A stretch of 13,349 nt of DNA from Pseudomonadota bacterium (GTDB lineage Bacteria; Pseudomonadota; Gammaproteobacteria; Pseudomonadales; Oleiphilaceae). The stretch spans positions 1 to 13,349 of the forward strand of contig JAEZAA010000019.1 of the NCBI GenBank assembly GCA_023430625.1. Reading direction: 5' to 3'. The notes under the pieces are model-generated. The model saw only the letters and a list, made by a program, of their open reading frames with translations. It had not been told where the DNA came from and ran no database searches. The first letter of the stretch is position 1, and each line of letters opens with the position of its first letter. Of this stretch, positions 5,111-11,912 are shown piece after piece. Both the position numbers and the translations under genes were made by a program.

Positions 5111-6646
5111 TCAGTCCTGGCGTAAAGGCAGTCGTTTGAAGTTTGCCGAGGGTAGGGCATCGATGCGGTGGATGACTTCGGCAAAGGCGCCCGCAACCCG
5201 TTCCAGTTCCTGGGCCGGGACCTTGTCCATGGTATCGATCGCGTCGTACAGGTACAGCGGCGCCCCCACCAGCGCGAACACCGGCAGGCCGTCGCGAAGG
5301 AATTTGCTGCTGTCCGCGGGAATGCCGCCGCCACTGAGCAGTTGCATGACATTGGTGCCGATCGCCGCGGTCCGTTCCAGGCCATAGGCGGGCAGCACCT
5401 CTCGGGCGATGTCGCGGAAACCGGTGATCTCGGTGGACACCATCAGGATCCGGGGCGCCAGTTGGCCAGTGGTCACCGGTTGCCGGCCCGGGCCAACGAT
5501 TACCTCCTCGGCGATATGCTCGATGGTCACGGCGGCCACGATATTCTCGCCCAGCGGATTGCCCGGGCGGATATGGCGGCGGCTAAACTCGCGATGTAGG
5601 GCATAGTCGGTGAAATGGGAGTCCATGGTCGCGAACAACAAGGTGCGTTGGCGTTGCTCCAGCGGGATTTGGGCGAAATAGCGCGCCAATGCCAGCACCA
5701 CCGCCGTGCCGGAGGCATCTTCGGTTGCGCCTGGGGTCGAGGAGTCGTGGTGTGATTGCACCAGGATGATTTCGTCGGTCTGGCCCGGCAGGTAACCGAT
5801 AACGCCACGGGCCTGCTCGCGAGTCAGCTGCCCCGTCAGGTCCAGGCGGGCCCGCATCGGCCGCGCCAGTAGCGGACGTGCCTTGATGCGGTCGACCAGT
5901 TCCGCGCCATCCACCGGTGAGAGCCAGGCGCCGGGAATCTTCATGGCGCCGCCAGGCTCGTAGGCGTCATAGGACTCATTGTGATATTGGTGGCTGTCGA
6001 AATAGTCGGTGAGGATGCCAATAAAACCGGCCGCCCCATTTTCCATGGCCCGGTAGTAGCGTTCGGGAAAGTCCCCGCCGCTATAGGGATCGACCAGGGT
6101 ATAACCGGATCCCAGCGAGTTCTGGCTGTCCTGCAGGCTCAGCAGAAAGGGACGCAGCAGCCAGAGGGGCCAGCGTGCGAAACCCACGTCCGCCACCACG
6201 ATCTTGTTGCGGACATTGCGAAACCAGTATTGATGGGCGGCGCCATTGCCCACGTACACCAGTTCTGCGTCCAGGCCATCGAGCGGTGTGCTGAACGAGG
6301 TCGGGGAACCGCTCTGCATCGTGTGCAGGATGGGCGAACTGGGAATGTCCTCGCCGTCGATGCGCAGGCGGAAATGAGAGGCGCTCCAGACCAGGGTGTC
6401 AGCGGTTTCGTAGCCGACATTCGTCAGCCCGCTGGCAATGAAATGGTCATGGATATATTGGGCTGTCTGGGCCGATGCCTGACTGCCCGGGACGCGCACA
6501 CCAAAACCCACGATATCGTTGACCCAGCTGTAGATGGTGGTGTCATCAGGCAGCTCGGCCGCGACGGCGGATAATGGGGACAGGATACCGCAGGTGAGAC
6601 CGGCGCAGGCGACGCCTGCCGTGAACACTCTGAACATGTTCTCCAT
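5111..6646 (-). CDS. Exported M28-family peptidase homologue with altered catalytic motifs
   Basis: A protein of 511 residues with a signal peptide (FRVFTAGVACAGLTCGILSPLSAVAA, cut near residue 30). The middle region (about 125-270) resembles a PA-type insert. The C-terminal half resembles the M28 zinc aminopeptidase fold: QSHHDSSTPGATEDASG (297-313) matches the usual GHxD...DDASG metal motif, with H299, D301 and D310 in place. The next motif, normally ending in Glu-Glu, reads FATMDSHFTDYALH (338-351) and lacks both glutamates. The usual Asp ligand appears as E376 in TIEH. The closing HxxxDT motif reads LYDAIDTMDK with no His. It is therefore either a subgroup with different ligands or an inactive homologue. 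ATG 6646 has AGGG 7 bases upstream; an ATG at 6637 is possible. It is divergent from the lipase gene. Confidence 0.85.
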   Translation of the reverse strand: MENMFRVFTAGVACAGLTCGILSPLSAVAAELPDDTTIYSWVNDIVGFGVRVPGSQASAQTAQYIHDHFIASGLTNVGYETADTLVWSASHFRLRIDGEDIPSSPILHTMQSGSPTSFSTPLDGLDAELVYVGNGAAHQYWFRNVRNKIVVADVGFARWPLWLLRPFLLSLQDSQNSLGSGYTLVDPYSGGDFPERYYRAMENGAAGFIGILTDYFDSHQYHNESYDAYEPGGAMKIPGAWLSPVDGAELVDRIKARPLLARPMRARLDLTGQLTREQARGVIGYLPGQTDEIILVQSHHDSSTPGATEDASGTAVVLALARYFAQIPLEQRQRTLLFATMDSHFTDYALHREFSRRHIRPGNPLGENIVAAVTIEHIAEEVIVGPGRQPVTTGQLAPRILMVSTEITGFRDIAREVLPAYGLERTAAIGTNVMQLLSGGGIPADSSKFLRDGLPVFALVGAPLYLYDAIDTMDKVPAQELERVAGAFAEVIHRIDALPSANFKRLPLRQD

Positions 6647-6804
6647 GAGATGGCCCTCGCTCGCATATTAGACTTATTCTGCTTTGCGGGTACCCCGGCG
6701 CGACTGCCGATGGAGCATTGCTGCGCAACATCTCCCTATTTTCCATGATAGGGTCGGACGGGAAGCCGCCACAGCCGGGCGCTTGGTGATTGGCGAGGGG
6801 AAGC

Positions 6805-6822
6805 CAGGTCAGATCTGACCTG
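6805..6822. promoter_or_regulatory. 18-bp perfect palindrome, candidate operator
   Basis: CAGGTCAGATCTGACCTG is fully self-complementary over 18 bases. It lies 116 bases upstream of the lipase start and 159 from the peptidase start. It has no T-tract and is not at a gene end, so operator is more likely than terminator. It contains GGTC-N6-GACC, which is not the FadR site (GGTC-N-GACC). The binder is unknown, and no regulator gene adjoins it. Confidence 0.5.
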
Positions 6823-6889
6823 CTGGAAGGCGTCGAACTTGAGACCTGTGTCTCGTTGTTGCGTCTAACGGTTAGCGGTCGCGGATCCG

Positions 6890-6895
6890 TATACT
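6890..6895 (+). promoter_or_regulatory. Candidate -10 element of the lipase promoter
   Basis: TATACT matches the sigma-70 -10 consensus at 5 of 6 bases and lies 42 bases before the lipase ATG. I see no -35 at the right distance; an activator bound upstream could compensate. Low certainty. Confidence 0.3.
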
Positions 6896-6937
6896 GCTGC
6901 GCGCGCTGTACCTAATAATTAAAAAAACGAGATCACC

Positions 6938-8362
6938 ATGACTACCACCCGACATCCCTTACGGCGGATATTGCCGCTGTTCGTCTGCCTGTTTTTGTCT
7001 GGACTGCTGACTGGTGCGCCGGCTATCGCCAGCAGCGATTGCAAGCTGCAGTACCCGATCGTTCTGTCCCACCATTTCGGAGCCCGCAAGATCTGCCCCG
7101 ACGACTGGACGGCGGCGGAGTGCTTATCACGGGAGACCGACGCGGTTGTGAAGTATTGTGCCCGCTGGGATGTGGAGAAAGGGTGCCAGCAATGGGTTCT
7201 GCCTGCCGATGAACAGCATTTGCCGCCACGCCGGGTCAACGCCAGCGACCCGAATCTGGTCAGAACTTCGGCGGCGGAATCCTATCACCGCTACTTCAGC
7301 AAGGAGATCGTCGCGAGCCTGGAAGCCTGCGGCAATCGCGTGTTTCTCTCCGATAAGCCACCTTACGCCTCTTATCAGGTTCGGGCGCGCTCGCTGCGGG
7401 CCACCCTGTTGGAAGCGCTGGAGCAGACCGGTGCAGACAAGGTCGTGCTTATAGGCATGTCACAAGGCGTGCAGGACGCTCGCTTTATGGTGGCGCAATT
7501 ACCGGTGGACGATCAGGAACCCGCACGGGGCCTGATGCGCGACAAGGTCGTGGCACTGGTGGGTATGGCGGGAGAGCACGCGGGTGCGGAGTCGGCGGCT
7601 TTGGCGGTAACCTTGGCCTATCTCGGCGACTACGTGGCGGGCGCCGGCTGGGACGATTTTGCGGCGGGGCGAGCGGGGTGGGATGTCGAGAGCGGAGAAA
7701 AGCTCATGAACGACCTCCTGTGGCGTGACCAGGGAAATGCGACGACCGACGAGGAATTAGAACGACGGCCCCTGGTGCTGAGCGAGGGCTACGACGCTCA
7801 CGATCTCAGCCAATACGGTCTCACCACCGATTACAAATATCGACACTTTCTCCATTCGGTGACGAATCTGACGCCTCTATACATGGGGAGTTCGCCAATA
7901 CTTGATCGGCGGGCCTGGGATGCGCTGCGAAGCTACCTGGGCATGACGGAAAGCGGCTGGGGCGAATTGGTCAACGCGAGCAACGAGCAGTGTAACGGCG
8001 TGGAATACTTCAGTTATGGAGCACGCATCCGACGGTGGGATCAGGATCAATGGGGCGATGCTACCCTGTATTGCCTGATGCGTCTGCTCAATGGCAGGAA
8101 TGATGGTTATGTCACGCTGGCCTCACAGAGTTTCGACCGGATGCCGTACAAATCCTGTGCAGGCCAGAAGTCCTCAAACTTCCGGCATGTCAAAACGCTG
8201 GACGGGCAACTCTGGAGCCATGGCTACCACCATATGTTCTTTAGCGGTCGCAATGCCGGGGATGCCCCTGCCAAGGGCTCTCGCGAACCCGCTCCCTACG
8301 ATGGCAATGCCGCGGAGTTTTACGTACAGGTCCTGCGTGATTTGAAGGGCGTGGGATTCTAG
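6938..8362 (+). CDS. Secreted triacylglycerol lipase-like alpha/beta hydrolase
   Basis: A protein of 474 residues with a signal peptide (RHPLRRILPLFVCLFLSGLL, cut near A31). It probably hydrolyses ester bonds of lipids or other esters outside the cytoplasm. YPIVLSHHFGA (39-49) is the first strand and oxyanion-hole loop, with HHFG where true lipases often have HG. LIGMSQGVQDARF (171-183) holds the nucleophile S175 in GxSxG. NGRNDGYVTLAS (385-396) gives the acid D389 in the NDG context seen in bacterial lipases. WSHGYHHM (426-433) gives the catalytic His, H428, H431 or H432. It is longer than the roughly 290-320 residues of Pseudomonas-type lipases, with insertions around 50-115 and 230-345 and nine cysteines after the signal, so disulfides are likely. 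No lipase foldase gene adjoins it. The ribosome binding site (CGAG before ATG 6938) is weak. It converges with the nitrilase gene with 18 bases between. Confidence 0.85.
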   Translation: MTTTRHPLRRILPLFVCLFLSGLLTGAPAIASSDCKLQYPIVLSHHFGARKICPDDWTAAECLSRETDAVVKYCARWDVEKGCQQWVLPADEQHLPPRRVNASDPNLVRTSAAESYHRYFSKEIVASLEACGNRVFLSDKPPYASYQVRARSLRATLLEALEQTGADKVVLIGMSQGVQDARFMVAQLPVDDQEPARGLMRDKVVALVGMAGEHAGAESAALAVTLAYLGDYVAGAGWDDFAAGRAGWDVESGEKLMNDLLWRDQGNATTDEELERRPLVLSEGYDAHDLSQYGLTTDYKYRHFLHSVTNLTPLYMGSSPILDRRAWDALRSYLGMTESGWGELVNASNEQCNGVEYFSYGARIRRWDQDQWGDATLYCLMRLLNGRNDGYVTLASQSFDRMPYKSCAGQKSSNFRHVKTLDGQLWSHGYHHMFFSGRNAGDAPAKGSREPAPYDGNAAEFYVQVLRDLKGVGF

Positions 8363-8380
8363 CGGGTACGCTGAATGGCC

Positions 8381-9367
8381 TCAGGGCGTTTCCGGATCTG
8401 CGGAGAAACCCTGGGCACGTGCCTGGTGATACAGGCTTTTGGCGCAGAGATTCTGCTGCCACCAGAAAAAGCGGAAACGCCAGGCCAACTCCGGAATCCA
8501 GAACCTTGAAGGACAGACCAGGGTCGGAGTGGCCGGCGTCAGGTCCAGGTCGGCACAGATAACGCCGGGGCCATCCTCCGCCTTGAGTCGCGCCAGCACC
8601 TGTCCATGGCGATCCACAATCTGGGTCTCGCCCAGCAAATGGCTGTGAAAGGGCACATCCAGCAGACCACGGGGCAGCAGCGGCGCGGTGCCCTTGAGTA
8701 CACCGCAGTGGGCCGCATGCAGATTGGCCACGCCCAGGATCCGGGACAGGGTTGAGGGCGCCGCTTCCATGTAGCCTCGATTCATGCGGTCCATGGTGCG
8801 CATGAAGCCGCGTCCGATCTTCCAGTTAAAGGGCGCCGACCACCAGTGGCTGCCCGTCATCAGAAAATCGATATTATCCGCTAACCGCCGGACCGTCTGC
8901 GTCCGGATGGTCTCCCAGCACACCGCCGTGCCGACCCGCCCCAATGTGCTCTGATGAATGCCGTCGTCGTTGCCGCCGATGTAATAGGCGTTCTCGATCA
9001 TGGTGGGCAGGTCTTTATCGTGGCGGGAGACCCGGCCATCGGGATGAACCAGCGCATAGCAGTTGAAGACATCGTCACCACGGCGCTCCAGATATGAGCC
9101 ACCGATGAGCACACGGTGGGTGGTGGCGAACTGCCGTAACAGGTCGAGGGCCGGATTGCTGGGTGGCAACGCACAGCGCCAGAGACGTGGATCCTGCACG
9201 ATAGGCGTGGTGAAGAACTCCGGCAGCGCAATCACCTGTGCCCCTTGGGACACCGCTTCGATCAGCAGCTCGCGGACGTGGTCGAGGTTGTACGCGATGT
9301 CGGCGACTCGCCCTTCCATCTGTATGGCCGCGACCCGAGTGAGAGCTTGTTGTTGCGCTGGCGCCAT
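8381..9367 (-). CDS. Nitrilase-superfamily carbon-nitrogen hydrolase
   Basis: A cytoplasmic amidohydrolase of 328 residues that hydrolyses C-N bonds of an amide or nitrile; the substrate is unknown. The Glu-Lys-Cys triad is clear: E50 in VIALPEFF, K118 in RHDKDLPT and C150 in GTAVCWETIRT. The N-terminus RVAAIQMEG is typical. After the triad, NIDFLMTGSHWW and GETQIVDRHGQVLA continue the fold. The last about 50 residues (SRFWIPELAWRFRFFWWQQ and beyond) are rich in aromatic residues and extend past the core fold, possibly for membrane contact or oligomer packing. ATG 9367 has AGGGA 7 bases upstream (9375-9379). An AraC gene starts divergently 66 bases away and is the likely regulator. Confidence 0.92.
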   Translation of the reverse strand: MAPAQQQALTRVAAIQMEGRVADIAYNLDHVRELLIEAVSQGAQVIALPEFFTTPIVQDPRLWRCALPPSNPALDLLRQFATTHRVLIGGSYLERRGDDVFNCYALVHPDGRVSRHDKDLPTMIENAYYIGGNDDGIHQSTLGRVGTAVCWETIRTQTVRRLADNIDFLMTGSHWWSAPFNWKIGRGFMRTMDRMNRGYMEAAPSTLSRILGVANLHAAHCGVLKGTAPLLPRGLLDVPFHSHLLGETQIVDRHGQVLARLKAEDGPGVICADLDLTPATPTLVCPSRFWIPELAWRFRFFWWQQNLCAKSLYHQARAQGFSADPETP

Positions 9368-9433
9368 GACGACTTCCCTGGGCGGTAATTTGCTAAAATC
9401 CGCCTAATCTTAAACAGATGTACAGGGAAAAAA
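9368..9433. promoter_or_regulatory. Short divergent promoter region between nitrilase and AraC genes
   Basis: Only 66 bases separate the two starts, so both promoters and any AraC site must overlap here. TAAAAT at 9394-9399 is a possible plus-strand -10. No clear -35 and no clear direct repeat of AraC type was found. Confidence 0.4.
9424..9428 (+). promoter_or_regulatory. Ribosome binding site that decides the TTG start of the AraC gene
   Basis: AGGGA lies 5 bases before TTG 9434. The first in-frame ATG (9455) has no comparable site, so the TTG start is preferred. A rare start codon would keep regulator levels low. Confidence 0.55.
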
Positions 9434-10213
9434 TTGAAGCTTTGGGCTGGCTGCATGACGAGAACGGGAAGTCTGTTAAGACTGGGTGAGGATCGAACAC
9501 TCTACATGGGGGGTGTGGAGAGCACGAGCTGGCATCGGCACGGGGCGCCCGTTCTGTTGATCGCGTTGGGTGGGGAGTTTCGGATTGAGGTCCGCAACGG
9601 GCAAGTCGAGTCTTGCCGCAGTGCCTTTGTCGATATCCACGTCGAACATAAATTCACCTATCAGGGCGAGCGCTTCGCCGCCATCTTTCTGGAGCCCGAT
9701 GCGCCGGAGCTTGTAAGTCTACGCCGCCAGTTTCTGTGGGAGGATTCCGCCGCGCATAACCTGGCGGCCTTCGATCTGGTTGCCATACCACGCTCGCGCC
9801 GGCGCTTCGAACAACGCCTCCAAACCTTCGATTGGGATGGGCTGCTGCGCACACCTTTGCGGGATCGCCGTCCAACTCAACTGGATGAGCGTGTTGCACG
9901 TGCCTTGCCGGTGCTGCGGGTGTTGCCCCAGGACCGCGTGGCGCGGGCCAAACTGGCCGCCTGCCTGGGGCTGTCGGAATCTCGCTTCAATCATCTGTTC
10001 AGCGAACAGGCGGGCATTTGCTTTCGTCGCTACCGCTTATGGTCGCAGTTGCGGAGTACGCTGGCGCAACTCTCCGGCCACCACAATTTTACGGCGGCGG
10101 CACTGCAGGGTGGCTTCGCCGACTCCTCCCATTTCAGCCGGGTGTTCCGCGACATGGTGGGCACGACACCATCGGCGGTGCTAAAGCGTGGCAGCCTGAT
10201 CGAACGCATCTGA
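9434..10213 (+). CDS. AraC-family transcriptional regulator
   Basis: A predicted DNA-binding regulator of 259 residues from the TTG start (252 from ATG 9455). The N-terminal part (about 15-90) looks like a small cupin-type sensor: SWHRHGAPVLLIALGGEFRI and FVDIHVEHKFTYQG show the His-rich strands. The C-terminal part holds two helix-turn-helix units: RAKLAACLGLSESRFNHLFS (171-190) and FTAAALQGGFADSSHFSRVF (219-238). It ends in the family signature FRDMVGTTPSAVL. The ligand is unknown. It is divergent from the nitrilase gene, so it probably controls that gene and itself. The cytochrome gene follows on the same strand after 195 bases, which look like a separate promoter region. Confidence 0.92.
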   Translation: MKLWAGCMTRTGSLLRLGEDRTLYMGGVESTSWHRHGAPVLLIALGGEFRIEVRNGQVESCRSAFVDIHVEHKFTYQGERFAAIFLEPDAPELVSLRRQFLWEDSAAHNLAAFDLVAIPRSRRRFEQRLQTFDWDGLLRTPLRDRRPTQLDERVARALPVLRVLPQDRVARAKLAACLGLSESRFNHLFSEQAGICFRRYRLWSQLRSTLAQLSGHHNFTAAALQGGFADSSHFSRVFRDMVGTTPSAVLKRGSLIERI

Positions 10214-10408
10214 TAGATCTTGGCAATGAGGGAGATAGGCTGGGCTAATTTAGGCTTAATGGCACGGAAGAGTTTAATGAATGGGCATGGCGGTTCTTCG
10301 TTGAGAGCCCTTTGTCGTAAAGGTAGCGGGGAGGTTGTCGGTCATGTAAGGCGAGCGCAAGGGCTGCGCGGAGCCGAGGGATAATCAATAACAAAAGGAG
10401 AAGACCCG
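10214..10408 (+). promoter_or_regulatory. Leader/promoter region of the di-heme cytochrome gene
   Basis: These 195 bases hold no gene. TTGGCA (10220-10225) and GCTAAT (10244-10249), 18 bases apart, form a plausible sigma-70 promoter, giving a leader of about 150 bases. Within it are small inverted repeats CCTTT-gtcgt-AAAGG (10309-10323) and GCGCA-agggc-TGCGC (10355-10369). No AraC terminator with a T-tract is visible. AAGGAG (10395-10400) is the ribosome binding site, 8 bases before ATG 10409. Confidence 0.4.
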
Positions 10409-11824
10409 ATGAGAGGCAGGATACGCCCCCTCCACAGCTTCCTTCCGTCCGCGTTGTGTGCGCTCATTGTTGCCAGCCCGCTGGTTCAGGCTGCCGATCA
10501 GGGCATGAAGGGAGACCGCAAGACCAGTTACTCACCCGTCGTTATCTCGGAAGATTTCGAAACCATTCGCAAGCGGATGTCCGGCGAGAAAAACAAGTTC
10601 GTCGAGCGCCAACGCCGCCTGCTCGAAACCCGCTACGACCTGAGCGACCGCGCCGCCAAGGACGTCAAGAAGACGCGTGGCAAGCCGGTGCAGCAGGGTG
10701 TGCGGGTCAAGCTCCCCAAGGGCATGACATGGGAAAAGCTGGCCAGCATGAGCCCCGAGGAGATTCGCCGCCAGAACCTGTTTCCGGAAGGCTTTCTGCC
10801 CTTGCCCCATCCCAACCACAAGGAAGGCGGCATGGTGTTTCCCCAGTTTCATATCGATGAAGTGAAGGAGCAGGGGCTGCATGACCTGACCCGGTTCGAC
10901 CTGGATTTCGTGATGCCAGATCATTTTTTGCCCGAGTTCCCGCCGCCGATCTTTCTGACCACGCGTCCCGAACTGGGCGACGTGTCCCAGGGCAAGCTGA
11001 TCACCATCAACAACTTCCACGAAGTGTTCGATGGCATTCTCAACCCGAAACAGTTGGAAGGCTTGCGCCTGTTGGTGAGCCAATTTCCCCAGCAACAATT
11101 CAACGCGACCCAGGACCGACGTTCGGAAAAACCAAGCCAGGGCGTCACCTGTTTTGACTGTCATGCCAACGGTCATACCAATGCCTCCACCCATCTGGTC
11201 GGCGACATACGGCCGCAGGAACTTCGGCGCCGGATCGACACGCCGTCGCTGCGCGGGGTGAACATTCAGCAGTTGCACGGCTCACAGCGGGCGCTGAAGA
11301 CCGTGGAAGATTTCACGGAGTTCGAACAGCGCGCGGCCTACTTCGATGGTGATATCGTGCAGGCGGCCAAGAAAGGGGTGAACGTTCTTGAACGCGGCAG
11401 CCAGGTTCATTTCATGGGGGAGTTTCAGTCCATTCTGGACTTTCCGCCGGCACCCAAGCTGGACATGTTCGGAAAGCTGATACCGGCCAAGGCCACCGAG
11501 GCGGAACTGCGCGGCCAGGACATCTTCTACGGCAAGGGCCAGTGCGCCACCTGCCATGCGCCGCCCCATTACACCGACAACACCATGCATGACCTGAAGC
11601 TGGAACGCTTCTACGAGCCGAAGCTGATCAACGACCGCATGACCAACGCGGGAGGAATGACCAAGACCTTCGTGCTGCGGGGCATCAAGGAGTCTCCACC
11701 CTACCTGCACGATGGCCGCCTGTTGACGTTGGAGGACACCGTGGAGTTCTTCAACCTGGTGCTGGGCACCCAGCTCACCAAGCAGGAGAAACAGGATCTG
11801 GTGGCTTTTCTCTATACCTTGTAA
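10409..11824 (+). CDS. Exported di-heme cytochrome c, peroxidase/MauG-like, with long N-terminal extension
   Basis: A protein of 471 residues with a signal peptide (residues 1 to about 29, ending VASPLVQAA). Two c-type heme sites are seen: CFDCH (248-252) and CATCH (379-383). The region after the second heme, TKTFVLRGIKESPPYLHDGRLLTLEDTVEFF (418-448), is characteristic of the bacterial cytochrome c peroxidase/MauG family. It probably acts in the periplasm, either reducing peroxide or oxidising a protein or small molecule. Normal family members have about 320-350 residues with the first heme near residue 70-80; here about 220 residues precede it. That part is charged and Lys/Arg-rich to residue 110, then contains HPNHKEGGMVFPQFHID and PDHFLPEFPPPIF, with no heme motif. 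No partner gene (copper site, amine dehydrogenase) is nearby. The gene ends at a strong terminator. Confidence 0.9.
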   Translation: MRGRIRPLHSFLPSALCALIVASPLVQAADQGMKGDRKTSYSPVVISEDFETIRKRMSGEKNKFVERQRRLLETRYDLSDRAAKDVKKTRGKPVQQGVRVKLPKGMTWEKLASMSPEEIRRQNLFPEGFLPLPHPNHKEGGMVFPQFHIDEVKEQGLHDLTRFDLDFVMPDHFLPEFPPPIFLTTRPELGDVSQGKLITINNFHEVFDGILNPKQLEGLRLLVSQFPQQQFNATQDRRSEKPSQGVTCFDCHANGHTNASTHLVGDIRPQELRRRIDTPSLRGVNIQQLHGSQRALKTVEDFTEFEQRAAYFDGDIVQAAKKGVNVLERGSQVHFMGEFQSILDFPPAPKLDMFGKLIPAKATEAELRGQDIFYGKGQCATCHAPPHYTDNTMHDLKLERFYEPKLINDRMTNAGGMTKTFVLRGIKESPPYLHDGRLLTLEDTVEFFNLVLGTQLTKQEKQDLVAFLYTL

Positions 11825-11841
11825 CGACCGCGTTGGACACA

Positions 11842-11879
11842 AAAAAGCCGGAGGCACATTGCGTTGCCTCTGGCTTTTT
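11842..11879. terminator. Bidirectional Rho-independent terminator
   Basis: A 15-base left arm (AAAAAGCCGGAGGCA) and a 15-base right arm (TGCCTCTGGCTTTTT) form a stem with one G-U pair and an 8-base loop. T-runs follow the GC-rich stem on both strands. It sits 17 bases after the cytochrome stop and 33 bases after the end of the convergent acyl-CoA ligase gene, so it serves both. Confidence 0.9.
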
Positions 11880-11912
11880 GTGGCCTATGTCAGCGGCCGG
11901 GAACGGCTCTGG

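Larger units (their letters stand above)
6647..6937. other. Divergent intergenic region between peptidase and lipase genes
   Basis: These 291 bases hold no convincing gene. They contain a 6-8-6 inverted repeat (CCCTAT...ATAGGG, 6734-6753), an 18-bp perfect palindrome (6805-6822), a 5-4-5 inverted repeat (GAGAC...GTCTC, 6841-6854) and a TATACT -10-like hexamer (6890-6895). The last 30 bases before the lipase are A+T-rich. The density of dyads suggests regulated promoters for one or both flanking secreted enzymes. Confidence 0.55.

Noticed and set aside
5981..6574. 197-residue plus-strand open frame opposite the M28 homologue
   Set aside because: The minus-strand protein has a signal peptide and metal motif; the plus frame has no family resemblance.
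10250..10270. Possible sigma-54 promoter (TGGCAC near 10259)
   Set aside because: The -24-like part is present but there is no GC at the required -12 position.
10532..11278. 248-residue minus-strand open frame opposite the di-heme cytochrome
   Set aside because: The heme motifs, signal peptide and ribosome binding site support the plus strand only.
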